This document shows positions 22,815 through 32,564 of a stretch of 64,000 bases of DNA, one piece after another (positions within the stretch are counted from its first letter, which is position 1; every line of letters starts with the position of its first letter). The notes below the pieces were generated by a model, which was not told where the DNA came from, did no database searches, and saw only the letters and a program-made list of their open reading frames with translations. This DNA comes from Euptelea pleiosperma. Lineage: Eukaryota > Streptophyta > Magnoliopsida > Ranunculales > Eupteleaceae. A program made the position numbers and the translations under genes. The stretch spans positions 30,150,674 through 30,214,673 of the forward strand of contig CM068546.1 in NCBI GenBank assembly GCA_035048495.1. Direction: 5' to 3'.

Positions 22815-23197
22815 GAGTAAAACTTCTGCCACAAGATATTGTGACCGAAGCCACAATACCAGCCACGTGGCACACTATTAGAGGGCCTTGACCGTATGGA
22901 TGTTTGGCCCGTCCCTCAGTGGATCTGCAAACCAAAAATCAGCCTGATTAGTAATTTATAACCTTTGGATCTTTGCACCCAAATAACACTTAATAATGCT
23001 CAAATTCCTACGGTCAATATCAAGCCATGAAAATAACTTCAATCCCATGCTTAGAAATCACTAATCAGACTGACTTTTGGTTTGCAGGTCCACCTAGGGA
23101 CTGGCTAAACATCCATACGGTCATCACCCTCTGATAGTGTGCCACGTGGCTCGTATTGTGGCTTCGGTCACAACATCTTGTGACAAAAGTTTTACTC
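22815..23197. mobile_element. Mutator-type MITE, exact 9-bp target duplication
   Basis: It starts GAGTAAAACTTCTGCCACAA and ends TTGTGACAAAAGTTTTACTC. TGATCTCAT flanks it exactly on both sides (22,806-22,814 and 23,198-23,206), the 9-bp duplication typical of Mutator-like elements. The arms continue through GTGACCGAAGCCACAAT and GCCACGTGGCACACTAT into the CGTATGGATGTTTGGCC module. It is 383 bp and non-coding. Confidence 0.9.
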
Positions 23198-23236
23198 TGA
23201 TCTCATATAGTGAGAGAGCAAATATTTTCCAGTCAG

Positions 23237-23729
23237 GGCCTGTTTGGTAACGCACCGCGGCGGGAAAATAAAATATTTAGCCGTGCTAATATTCACCCGG
23301 GTGCGTTTGGCAGCCACTCGCCCTCGGCGAATATTTAGCTGAGCCCACATATTTGCCCTCCGCGGTGGGAAAACATTTGATCACCTCCCCCCGTGTAAAT
23401 ATTTTCATGCGGATTATGCCTTGATGAGAAAATTTTATTCTCGCCAGAAAATTACTATTTTCAATAAAAATTAATTTTTTAATATATAAAAAAGATAAAA
23501 ATGAATTTTTTTTTTTATCCTTTGACATAATATGTGGTTCCCACACTCGCCCAACCTATTTTTGACTTACTTTGATATGTGTGACCCACTCAAATTGAAG
23601 AGAAAATGAAGTAAGCTGAAGTGAGCTAGCTCATACACGTACCAAACATTGTTAAATATTGATATGAGCAAATATTTAGCCAAGATAATATTTGCGGTCG
23701 GAACTCTTTTTCTCACAAACCAAACAGAC
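23237..23729. mobile_element. MITE-like element with GGGCCTGTTTGG end
   Basis: Left end GGGCCTGTTTGGTAACGC; a weak matching end ACCAAACAGACT occurs at about 23,729. The interior repeats AAATATTTAGCC-type sequence in both orientations. The boundary evidence is modest and no target-site duplication is clear. Confidence 0.4.
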
Positions 23730-23861
23730 TAGTGCTAATATCACACGCTCTCTTAATGCACTACAATTCATGCTCCCGCAGCAAATATTTTCCTGTCAAA
23801 TCATGCAGTGCTATTAGCTTTTGCGTTGCAACTGCAAAGGGGAAGTCGCAGTAAGCAAGAC

Positions 23862-24229
23862 CATGGTTTTAAAAACGGCCGTTTAAACGGTAACGCCCCA
23901 AGCCCATTTCCGTTTAAACATGTTTTATCGGTTTTGAAAAAAACGGCTGTTAAAATCGTTTAAACAGCCGTTTAATTCTGAAAATTTTCCGTTTAATTCC
24001 GTTAAAATCCATTAAATTCTATTTTTATTTTTTTTTAAATTTCAAAATTTGAATTTCAGCACCATTTTTTCTGTTTTTTTCCGTTAAAATCCATTTAATT
24101 CCAAGAAATTCTGGTTTTTCCCGTTTTTTTCTATTTTTGCCACTTGCTGTTCCAATCCGTTGTAGCGGCCGTTTAAAGGGTTACGCCCCCAGTCCGTTTA
24201 ACCGTTAAAACGGCCTTCTTTAAACCTTG
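23862..24229. mobile_element. AACGG/CCGTT-rich hAT-type MITE, exact 8-bp target duplication
   Basis: Ends CATGGTTTTAAAAACGGCCG and (inverted) CGGCCTTCTTTAAACCTTGA. AGCAAGAC is repeated exactly at 23,854-23,861 and 24,230-24,237. The interior is full of CCGTTTAA and TTAAACGG in both orientations and contains GGTAACGCCCC and GGGTTACGCCCCC near the two ends. The same architecture recurs at 58,567-58,983 inside FZL. Confidence 0.85.
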
Positions 24230-24404
24230 AGCAAGACTACACGGTGAGGTGGGGTCCACATCATTTTTTGACTCTTTATTTAATTCATGTGGGCCCCACT
24301 TTAACATGTGGTCTTGATTGCTGCAACCGCGCCTATAGATTGACATCTCCCCCATCATTTGGGAGCGTTAAGATGCTATCATTGCTTAAGTAAATCTTTT
24401 AGCA

Positions 24405-24605
24405 GTATGAGCTACGTGGCACATTCTTAGAGACTACGTGGCACATTTCCACAGTTGAGATCAACCCATGAAAATAAGTCCAATCCAACGCCCATAAGTC
24501 CAATCCAACGTCCTCTTATAGTGCGCCACGTGGCTTATATTGTGTCCTGTAACCGGAGCCTGTCATCTTAGGGCGGTAACTGGAGCCTGAGCCATTTTGA
24601 AAAAA
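24405..24605. repeat. Internally deleted and rearranged foldback module copy
   Basis: CTACGTGGCACATTCTTAGAG and a second CTACGTGGCACATTTCC lie close together. AAGTCCAATCCAACG is then repeated, followed by GCGCCACGTGGCTTATATTG and TGTGTCCTGTAACCGGAGCC. The CGTATGG arms are missing. Its ends resemble those of the 7518 element. Confidence 0.6.
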
Positions 24606-24624
24606 CACTCTCCTAAAAAGGAAG

Positions 24625-25030
24625 GAGTAAAACTTGTGTCACAATATGTTGTGACGGAAGCCGGTCACAGCACTCAATACGAGCTACGTGGCATACTATT
24701 AGAGGACGACGAACGTATGGATGTTTGGCCAGTCCCTAGATGGACTGGTACACAAAAAATCAGCTTGATTAGTGATTTCTAACCGATTCGATTGAAGTTA
24801 TTTTCATGGGTTGATTTTAACGGTAGGAATTTGAGCATTATTGAGCGTTATTCGGGTGCAAAATTCCAAATGTTGTAAATCATTAATCAGGCTGATTTTT
24901 GGTTTGTAGGTCCACCGAGAGACTGGCCAAGCATCTATACGGTCAGCGCCCTCTGATCGTATGCCACGTGGCTCGTATTGAGTGTTGTGACCGGCTTCCG
25001 TCACAACATCTTGTGACACAAGTTTTACTC
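24625..25030. mobile_element. Mutator-type MITE just upstream of TAN1
   Basis: Starts GAGTAAAACTTGTGTCACAA and ends TTGTGACACAAGTTTTACTC, with arms matching through GTTGTGACGGAAGCCGGTCA. It is the same family as 22,815-23,197 and contains the CGTATGGATGTTTGGCC module. No clean 9-bp duplication is visible, so it may be older. It ends 168 bases before the TAN1 start codon. Confidence 0.85.
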
Positions 25031-25074
25031 AGAAGATACTAAAAAGTGGTCATTTATACAAAGAGTAAAACTGC

Positions 25075-25085
25075 TGACCGTTGGC
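25075..25085 (+). promoter_or_regulatory. MSA-like (mitosis-specific activator) site upstream of TAN1
   Basis: TGACCGTTGGC matches 10 of 11 positions of the reverse-complement MSA consensus (core AACGG) bound by MYB3R factors at G2/M genes. It lies about 115-125 bases before the TAN1 ATG. A cell-division gene is a sensible place for it, but function is inferred. Confidence 0.4.
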
Positions 25086-25133
25086 GAATAAGAAATGTTA
25101 CAACCGTGTAGGTCCTGATAATCCCGAGTTCGG

Positions 25134-25166
25134 AGAGAGAGAGAGAGCGAGAGCGAGAGTGAGAGG
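25134..25166. repeat. GA-rich microsatellite in the TAN1 5' leader
   Basis: GAGAGAGAGAGAGCGAGAGC and continuing GA units about 35-65 bases before the ATG. GA-rich leaders are common in plant genes and could bind BPC/GAGA factors. Confidence 0.7.
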
Positions 25167-25198
25167 ATCCTTCAAACCCCTTTTTAGCTTCTGTAAAG

Positions 25199-26964
25199 AT
25201 GGTAGCCAAAACCCCACCAAAGCAGAAGAAAATGGCAGCTCCTCTCAATCCGAATCTCCTGAGAGAAACAGTAAAGAAGGTAAAGTACTACAAGAGCCTC
25301 TGACAAGATTTTCTTTGTATGCTGTTCATGGCGTCTGAGTTCCTCTGTTCTTTCGCTTTCTCACTTTTGTGTTTCTTCGAATTTGTGTTGTTCAAGGTGG
25401 ATCGGTGCATGGCTCGATTGCAAGAACTTCAATACACTGTCGGCGGAGGAACGAAGGTGATCTCTGGAGTGAGTCTTAGTCCTCGCAGTACAAGAGGCTA
25501 TTTGAGTACTAGTTTCAGATGCAAGCAAGAATCCTTCTGGTACGAGGGAAGGATTGTACTGTTTTTTTTTCTAAAAATGTTTGGGTTACCAAAGAAGGGT
25601 TTTGTTCAAAAACTACAATTATCTGTTTTTCTTTTGAGTTTGATCTGTGTTCTCAATTGGGGGTTCTCTGAAATGGTATTTTGGCGCTGTTTTTGGTTAC
25701 TTGTTCGATTTCCAGAGATGGATGAGATTGCTTTCTTTTATTAATACTGCTATTTTTTATTATTTTGATCTCTGTACCCAAGTCTTAAATTGGCAGTTCT
25801 TCTCTCTTTTTGAAAAGGCTCAAGAGCTCTGCTGCTCGGAAATCTCCAGTGGGAAAGTTTCAAGGAAGTGCAGGAGGTATGGTCCATATCCATATCAAAC
25901 ATCCCCATTTATTTCCTTCGAATATGTTGTGCAAATTATTCTTTTATTCTTAATTTAGTTGGCAAAAACTGTAATTGCTCATCGATATCTCTCTAGCTTG
26001 AATTTTTCTTTTTCTCTTGAAACATATGATTTAAATTTTTTTTTTGTTATCATGAAGTTTGTTCGGATTTCGACAATCCGAGTCCACTAGTTTGTTCACA
26101 GGTGTAAATTGTGTTTTATTACTGGTCAAAAGGGTTATTTTCCTGTTCTTGGCTTTCTTCGTTCATTTGTGTTTTAATGGATTGTGTTCTGATTTGATTT
26201 GATTATTCAAAACAGGGGAATGGCGCCGAATGTCATTGCCGGCAATGCTGGTTGAAGAAACAGTTGTGGAGATTCTGCAAGCCAGTCGATTTGCAAAGGA
26301 AGTAGGCACAGTGGTTGCTTCCAAAACTGAGAAAATTTCCCCTGATGATCCCAAAACTCCGGTAACTCAACGGAGAATCCAGAAGCCACGTTCCGAAAAC
26401 ACAGAGCTGCGGACTAGAAGGAAGAGGGAGAAGCAAGTAGTGTTACAGACAATCCGATCAGAATCTGATCTCCCAAGTCTTCAGAGGGCTCGATCACGTA
26501 TCAATTTCAGGGTATCACCTCCAAACAAAAGGGAGTTTGGAAAAGAGAGCAGCCATGTAGCCAACAGGGTATCCCCCAAGAACCAGCCTTGGGCTAAAAA
26601 GACTGTACTCTTTCCTAATCCTCTATTCCTATCTTCGCCGTCCACCCTTCAACACAAGCTTTGCAAGACGAGGTCTCCTGTATTTTCAAGAACACGGCAG
26701 ACTCCTCATAAATTCTTGATTAAATCCCCATCATCGTCCTCGAAATTTCAAGTCAAGATCAAGAATGCTCCCACAAGACCCACCACTACTTTGAACAAGA
26801 AATCTCCAAAGGTTTCAACAGCATCGAAGCTGCGGAGATCATTCTCACCATCAAAGCTGGCGAACAGATTGGTTTCTCCTTTAAAAAACAGAATATTCGA
26901 ACGAAGTGGATTGAAACAGCGACCGTCTTTTACTCCAATGCGATTCTCAGACTGGAAATTTTAG
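25199..26964 (+). CDS. TAN1: TANGLED1, microtubule-associated division-plane protein
   Basis: Four exons fit with GT-AG borders and consistent phases: 25,199-25,279, 25,397-25,539, 25,818-25,876 and 26,216-26,964 (1032 bases, 343 aa). The N-terminus [20 protein letters not shown] and the block [20 protein letters not shown], with [10 protein letters not shown] and RCKQES, match TANGLED1. So do [66 protein letters not shown] and the C-terminal [20 protein letters not shown]. In other plants TAN1 binds microtubules and marks the cortical division site through mitosis, guiding the phragmoplast. The protein is basic and largely disordered, with no enzyme domain. It is shorter than the Arabidopsis protein (about 470-480 aa as I recall) because the repeated serine/proline/arginine blocks between KFQVKI and the C-terminal motif are mostly absent. 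It is otherwise intact. Start chosen by match to the conserved N-terminus. Confidence 0.93.
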
Positions 26965-27093
26965 AAGGTTCTCTGTAAAATTTTCCGTTTGGCTTTCTTT
27001 GAGTTTGAGGGGATTTGATGAAATATTTGCTCGATGTCTATAACTGAATTTTTTTATTGTTATGTACAACTTTGTGAGGTATTCTATTTTATA

Positions 27094-27099
27094 AATAAA
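27094..27099 (+). terminator. AATAAA polyadenylation signal for TAN1
   Basis: AATAAA about 130 bases after the TAN1 stop codon, in an AT-rich 3' region. Position and sequence fit; use is inferred. Confidence 0.45.
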
Positions 27100-27115
27100 T
27101 TACACTTGTAAATAT

Positions 27116-27500
27116 GGGAGTAATATTTTAGTTCATTGTATTAAAAAACAAAAAACACATTTCTCCATCTCTTTCTCTTGCATGAAGATGCAGTTCGCTC
27201 TGTAACTTTGCAGGTGGGCTGGGATGGTTGGTTTCATATCAATAGTTCATGTGGCATTGCAGACCTACACACAGCAATCATAAGAGAATTCCTCTTGAAA
27301 ATCTAGGAGTAATATTTTGGTTCATTGTATTAATAAACAAATCGCGCATTTCTCCATTTCTTTCTCTTGCATGAAGGTTGTCCTTGGTGGACATCCATTT
27401 TAAAGATGCAGTTCGCGCTGTAACTTTGCGGCGGCGGGGGTGTTGGTTTCATTAATAGTTCATGTGGCATTGCAGACCTATACACAAACCAAAAGAGAAC
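27116..27500. repeat. Tandem duplication 3' of TAN1
   Basis: About 27,116-27,290 and 27,307-27,500 are two copies. Each begins GGAGTAATATTTT(A/G)GTTC and contains TTTCTCTTGCATGAAG, GATGCAGTTCGC and ATAGTTCATGTGGCATTGCA. The second copy carries about 30 extra bases (GTTGTCCTTGGTGGACATCC) that can itself pair. Confidence 0.85.
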
Positions 27501-29062
27501 TGACCTAGATTTCTTGTAAACAAACCTGTGTTGACATTGTATATTTGTATGCATTCTTTTTCTCTGTTTAGTGCAGAATTATCAATTTCGGGTCTCATAA
27601 TCTTACCAAACCATCCACTTATACATTCGGACTGCTATTCCGGTAAATTTTTTCTTAAAATATAGCTCAAGGGCTCGGATTTGATAATAGGATTTTGGCC
27701 ATTTAAAAACTGTTGAAGCTGGAGATCTCTGTATATCCAGTGGGGTAAAGGTTTTGATGGAACTTTTGACTAGTTGAAACCGGCTGAGAGGCTTTTCGAT
27801 TCAGTCTGGATCTAAGGTCCGCCGCAGATTCTTTCTCTATGCAGCTTCGCTGTTTATGGAGAACTTGTGGGGTCTTAAATTCTCAGTAGCCTGGACTCTT
27901 CCTTCTATTGAACAGGGGTAGGTACCTTATTCCGAGAGGATGATCTAAGAAATGTTTTGGGATGAATTTGGGTTCATGTATAGAAGTTATACTTCTACAT
28001 TGCTTTGGTTATTTCCCTTGCTAAATCAAGGTAAATTTTTAAATCCATTAACAATGTACCTTTTGTTTTGTTAATCTTCATGTGTTTCACAAGAAAAAAC
28101 TTTGCTTCTAAGCAGCTCCCCACTCGACACGTACCCTCTAACAACACTCAGTAAAAAAAATGAAAACAGGCCTGTTGCAGATACGTAGAGCCTAGGAGCA
28201 AGTTCACTCCTAAGTACTTAAGAGCAAAGCTTTTCTTGCATTTTTAACAATTACTCTACCGATATGGAAACTGGTTAGAGTGGTTCCTGCTTCTCTATCT
28301 GCCATTTTCAAGACATATTTATCAATCTTCGAGGTGTCTAATGGCAGGAAAATAATGAACCAATTGATCCAATTTTAGTCTGGTGTGGGTGGGAAACAAT
28401 GAAAATACCCAGTTTTCTTCTTGCTCGTCACTGGGCTTAAACTAGACTGCAGGGTTAACAAGAATGCTGGCCAAGTTAGAGTTGATAAGTTGGATTAAAG
28501 TTTCAACTAACATGCTTATGATGATCACCATCATCATCATCATAAGCCTTATCCCAACTATATGGGGCCGGCAAATTGATGACTTATTTATGAATTTGCA
28601 AAGACAGTTCAAATTTTGAATTCTTTAGTTGCTAGAGGTGAGAACCCTCAGTAAGTGAAGAAGGGATCCTGTCTGTTTTCCCTGCCATCATGGAAAGACA
28701 GGAAGAGGATTCCCTTGTCAAAGGCCACTTGAGAAGAATGGATAGTAAACGAAACAGATACCTAAGGTGACCAAATTCTTCCATGGTGAAACCAAACTAG
28801 GCCACCATTGGATCCAAAACTGGTTATCATTTCTACCTTCAAAGGGATGCTTTTGACAATGCCTAGCTTGTTTTTTTCCCCTCCAAATGGGTTATTTCTT
28901 GTGTGGAAAAAAATCATGTTGACTTTACATTTCTAACCACTTGATGGTCTGATATTCTTTCTTAACATCTGCATAGGATGCTTAAGACCTTCTTACTGAT
29001 TTTGAGTTTTTGTCCATGCCCCGTCTGTAGAGACAGCGCACTGCCTCAACAATGGTCACGAT
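27501..29062. other. Intergenic, mostly unassigned; one LINE tail
   Basis: No coding sequence was recognised. At about 28,512-28,580 is CATCATCATCATAAGCCTTA then TCCCAACTATATGGGGCC. On the minus strand this is the 3' end of an RTE-type LINE (GGGATAAGGCTTATGATGATG). The rest shows nothing I can name. Confidence 0.6.
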
Positions 29063-29230
29063 CAGGGTCGTCACTACCATAAGGCCATTAAGGCGGTCGC
29101 CTTAGGCCTCAGGTGAGAGAAGGCTCCAAGCCATTTTTAGAGAACGCTGACCATATGGATGTTTGGCCAATCCCTAGGTGGACCTACAAACCAAAAATTA
29201 ATTAGCCTGATCAGTGATTTCAAACCTAAC
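29063..29230 (+). mobile_element. Left end of a CAGGG hAT-like element with a half foldback module
   Basis: CAGGGTCGTCACTACCATAA, GGCCATTAAGGCGGTCGCC and GTGAGAGAAGGC match the start of the complete element at 30,256. From about 29,133 one arm of the foldback module follows (GACCATATGGATGTTTGGCC, AATCCCTAGGTGGACCTACA). The right end is not found. Confidence 0.6.
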
Positions 29231-29696
29231 TTGTGGCCCACATAATCTACTCTACTTATTAACGAATCAAGGGTCCCCATAATTCTCAAGATAGCCATTT
29301 TTAATTACTTCTATATTTACATTAGATAGAGTTCTTTTAAGGCTTTACATCATCTGACGTAAGCGTCAAATGCACCTCTCCCTTCTTTACACGACCCCCT
29401 TCTTTTGGATGCAAGTGCCGTCCCTCGTCTATCTATCTATCTATTACTATTATAAAGCAAGAGCCGGTATTGGGGCACGCTCACACACCACACGTCCACA
29501 CAAAAGTAAAACAAAAAGCTAAACAATCCTTTAAAACCACATAATTACTTCCCATGCCCCTTTACAGTGCCACGCCCACGTAAATATAATTTCATTTCAA
29601 ACTACTCTTTCGGATAGATTAATGGGATTAATAACTGTATCTACATCAACCCACACCCCATTAATTCAATTAGGCACGTATCATGAAAAAAAAATA

Positions 29697-29822
29697 TAGT
29701 CAGGCTTTCGACCATTGCGGAAAATTCCCCACTGCTGCCTCTCGTAGGAATTTGGGCCGTGTCTCAGTTCCAGTGTGGCCAATCGTCACCTTGGTAAACT
29801 ATTGCCTCACCAACCATTCGAC
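29697..29822 (-). pseudogene. Plastid 16S rRNA gene fragment (nuclear plastid DNA)
   Basis: Read on the minus strand this is bacterial/plastid-type small-subunit rRNA from about position 300-400. Plus-strand landmarks are CCCCACTGCTGCCTCTCGTA, GGGCCGTGTCTCAGTTCCAG, TGTGGCC and CCTTGGTAAACTATTGCCTC. Compared with the plastid gene as I remember it, there are scattered substitutions and a missing block of about 35 bases between TGTGGC and CACCTTGG. It is too short and diverged to function. It lies inside a Helitron-like element. Confidence 0.88.
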
Positions 29823-30255
29823 CATATCCACATTATATTCGTTCCTGGTACGCACTATATGTCCATGCATTTAAATATCTGTGTCTGGCCTCCAAATTTC
29901 AGACCTCACCTTTTTTTTTCTTTTTTCGCATATGTTTCTAATGAATAATGGGACAATAGTATAAGACACGTGGCACACTCTTAGAGACCACTGATCTTAT
30001 GGATGTTTGTCCCGTCCCTAGGTGGACCTATATACCAAATACCAGTCTAATTAGTGATTTCAAACCTTTGGATCTGAGTACCTCAAATAATTCTTGAAAT
30101 CTATGGTTAAAAATCAACCAATGAAAATGACTCCAATCAAACCAATCAATTCCTTAAAAACCACTAATCAGGCTGATTTTTTACATATAGGTCCACTTAG
30201 GGATGGGCCAAACATCGATACAGTCAATGATCTCTACGAGTGTGCCACGTGTAAG

Positions 30256-30776
30256 CAGGGCCGTCTCTACCTTAGGGCCATTAAGGCGGACCGCCTAAGG
30301 CCCCTTTGTGAGAGAAGGCCCCTGCCCAGGTCCCACTAACCACGGATTTTTAATCCACCCCTTATTGATTGATTATCCTTAGCCATAGATTTTAGTTCTT
30401 TTTAGGACATGATTCTAGTCATTGGATTCAAGCATAATTTTTGGTAGTAAATTCAATGGCTAGAAATCATCAACCAAGCTGATTTTTAGTGTGCTCATCC
30501 ACCAATAGGTGGGCTGAACATCCATGCAGTCATTGAGCCCAAAAAATGAACTTGGTAGGGCCACAAGAGTCTTCTGCATCGACTGCAATGGAAGTCCTCT
30601 ACATCTAAATTTTTCCGAGTATTTTATTATCAAGAATAGTTTTTATATATTGATTTCCACTTATATAGAGAGTTTAATTTTTTTTTTAATTAATACCGTA
30701 TATTAATATATTAAATATAAAAAATATCTTATATAGAGATTTCGCCTTAGGCCTCAACTTGTATCGAGACGGGCCT
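30256..30776 (+). mobile_element. hAT-like element with CAGGGCC ends, nested in Helitron 1
   Basis: Starts CAGGGCCGTCTCTACCTTAG and ends TTGTATCGAGACGGGCCT. ACGTGTAAG is repeated at 30,247-30,255 and 30,777-30,785 (8 or 9 bp depending on where the ends are drawn). The insertion splits the sequence CCACGTGTAAGGTGC, which is uninterrupted in the related Helitron end near 33,905. The interior includes a diverged arm of the foldback module (30,430-30,530). Confidence 0.85.
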
Positions 30777-31117
30777 ACGTGTAAGGTGCACGTGCATCGT
30801 GTTCCCCTAGTACTATTATAAAGCGAGAACCATGGTTGCCACCCATGTGACAATTAAAAGGCCTCAAGGGTATGTTTGGTAACCAGAATTGAGCCGGATT
30901 TGGATTTTATGATTCTTGGAATCACAAATCTCAATGTTTGGGATGACTGAATTATAGGAATTATATTCTGTGATTTTCTCGGAATTAGAAGTTTTAAGGG
31001 GGAGAAGAAACTTCTAATTCCTGGAATTCTATTTCCGGACAGAGAGATTCGACAGAATTTTTATCAAGCTCCAACTCTTACACGCATCCCTAGGTGGACA
31101 TATAAACTAAGTGTGGC

Positions 31118-31375
31118 AATTTGGCCCGTCGGGCCGGGCCAATCAAGCCTGCTGGCAACTCGGGCCGGGCTCCTAAAATTTCAAAACCCAGGGCCAGCCC
31201 ATGGCCCGGTCTAGGGTCGGGCCAATGGGCTTGTCCGCGGGCCGGGCCGTGGGTTATTTTTAATGGGTTTTGGTTGGGTTGGGTTTAGGGCTTGTGTATC
31301 GGGCTTGGGTTGGGTTTGTGTATCAGGCTTGTTCGGGGTTTGTTTTTGGACTTGGGTTGGACTTATTGTTATAAT
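31118..31375. repeat. GGGCC/GGGTT-rich tract
   Basis: Repeated CGGGCCGGGCC and GGGTTGGGTTT units, similar to subterminal repeats of the hAT-like elements here. GTGTGGCAATTTGGCCCG at its start could be a hAT end. Confidence 0.5.
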
Positions 31376-31430
31376 TTAGTATACTTATAATATATAGACA
31401 AATACATATAGTTATAATATACGGAAAATT

Positions 31431-32049
31431 TTCAAAACAAACCCAAGTTTAAGGGTATTTTGCAAAAAGAACCGTATTTTTTGAAATTTGTCAAAACAAA
31501 CCTAGGACGCCGGACCGTTTGGCGTATTCTCACGAAACTTTAAAATGGCTGAATTGCCCTCTTCAAACGATACGCCAAATGGTTAGGCGTATGTTGTTAT
31601 ACGTCACCAAACGGTATGGCGTATCACTTTGTGAACCGCCAAACCGTTTGGCGGTTCACAAAGTGATACGCCATACTGTTAGGTGTTTATTTTTTACTGT
31701 GTTAACGTGAAACTCACGTTTTATGATGTTAAAAATTTCAGATCACCAAAAATCAGCCATTGATTTATCTTCCTTGTGTGTACACCAAAATTATGAAAAA
31801 AAAAAAGTCAAATCGCCGTCAGACGCCATACTGTTTGGCGATGGTTACTAACAGTCGCCAAACCGTTCGGCGTTTGACAATGATTTGACATTTTTCAGGC
31901 AACAGGACAAGGGCAAATCTGTCATTAAAATATTTTTTGAGAATACGCCAAATGGTTCGGCGTCCTAGGTTTGTTTTGACAAATTTATAAAAATATGGTT
32001 CTTTTTGGAAAATACCCTTAAACTTGGGTTCGTTTCGAAAATTTTCCGT
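31431..32049. mobile_element. Foldback element built of CGCCAAACCGTTTGGCG palindromes
   Basis: The outer arms pair almost base for base: ACGGAAAATTTTCAAAACAA, CCCAAGTTTAAGGGTATTTT and AACAAACCTAGGACGCC, inverted at the right to end GAAAATTTTCCGT. ATAATAT flanks both sides (31,424-31,430, 32,050-32,056) in AT-rich DNA. Inside are about eight short palindromes on the pattern CGCCAAACNGTTTGGCG. The most perfect is AACCGCCAAACCGTTTGGCG at about 31,635-31,657, itself the centre of a larger palindrome (GGCGTATCACTTTGTGAACC on its left, GGTTCACAAAGTGATACGCC on its right). Non-coding; the short frames are shadows. Confidence 0.88.
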
Positions 32050-32218
32050 ATAATATATGAACAAATACATCGTACATATAGCTATAACTTAATTTAACTT
32101 ATAGTTATTTTTATATAATTTATATTATAACTTATAGTTATAAAGTATATAATATATACTAATATATAATGTTGTAAGTTATAGTTAGATTGTACAATCT
32201 ATAGGTATATAATATAAA

Positions 32219-32550
32219 GGTCGGGTTCGGGGGACAGCCATTTTTTACAACCATTTAGGTGTACCGACATACAAGATGAATCAATGGCTGATTTCTGGTG
32301 AGGAGCTCACCCCAACAAAAAATCAGCCCATTCTGAAATTTCTAACCCCATCAAATGTGGTTTTCAAGTTAAACGGTAAAATTGGACAGTCCATAATTCT
32401 TCAACTTCTAAACCAGTCTACGATTATTGGAATGATTTGAATTTTTGTGAGGATGATCTCCTCATCATAGAGACCATCCTCATCAAAAATCAGCCATTGA
32501 TTCATCTTCTATGTGGGTACACCAAATGGTTGTCAAAAATGGTTGTCCCC
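32219..32550. mobile_element. Foldback MITE related to 20,507 (GGTCGGGTTCGGGGGAC end)
   Basis: GGTCGGGTTCGGGGGACAGC at the left. ACCAAATGGTTGTCAAAAAT and GGTTGTCCCC at the right pair with left ACCATTTAGGTGTACC and GGGGGAC. Inner arms are GATGAATCAATGGCTGATTT and AAAATCAGCCATTGATTCATC. It is preceded by AT-rich TATAATATAAA. The right terminus is shortened. Confidence 0.8.
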
Positions 32551-32564
32551 TAAATGTTTACACT

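Larger units (their letters stand above)
29440..30810 (+). mobile_element. Helitron-like element 1, carrying plastid DNA and a nested hAT
   Basis: The 5' part reads TCTATTACTATTATAAAGCA. The 3' end is GTGCACGTGCATCGTGTTCC then CCTAG followed by T, the usual Helitron arrangement (short hairpin, CTAG end, insertion before T). A second copy of the 3' end at 33,605-33,961 supports the boundary. The exact 5' base is uncertain within a TATC repeat. There is no Rep/helicase, so it is non-autonomous. Passengers are a 16S rDNA piece (29,697-29,822) and the foldback module (29,955-30,255). The hAT element at 30,256-30,776 is inserted in the 3' region. Confidence 0.65.

Noticed and set aside
29683..29874. 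Open frame over the rDNA fragment as a small protein gene
   Set aside because: It is the reverse complement of 16S rRNA sequence; the reading frame is accidental. A functional rRNA gene is also rejected because only about 120 bases remain.
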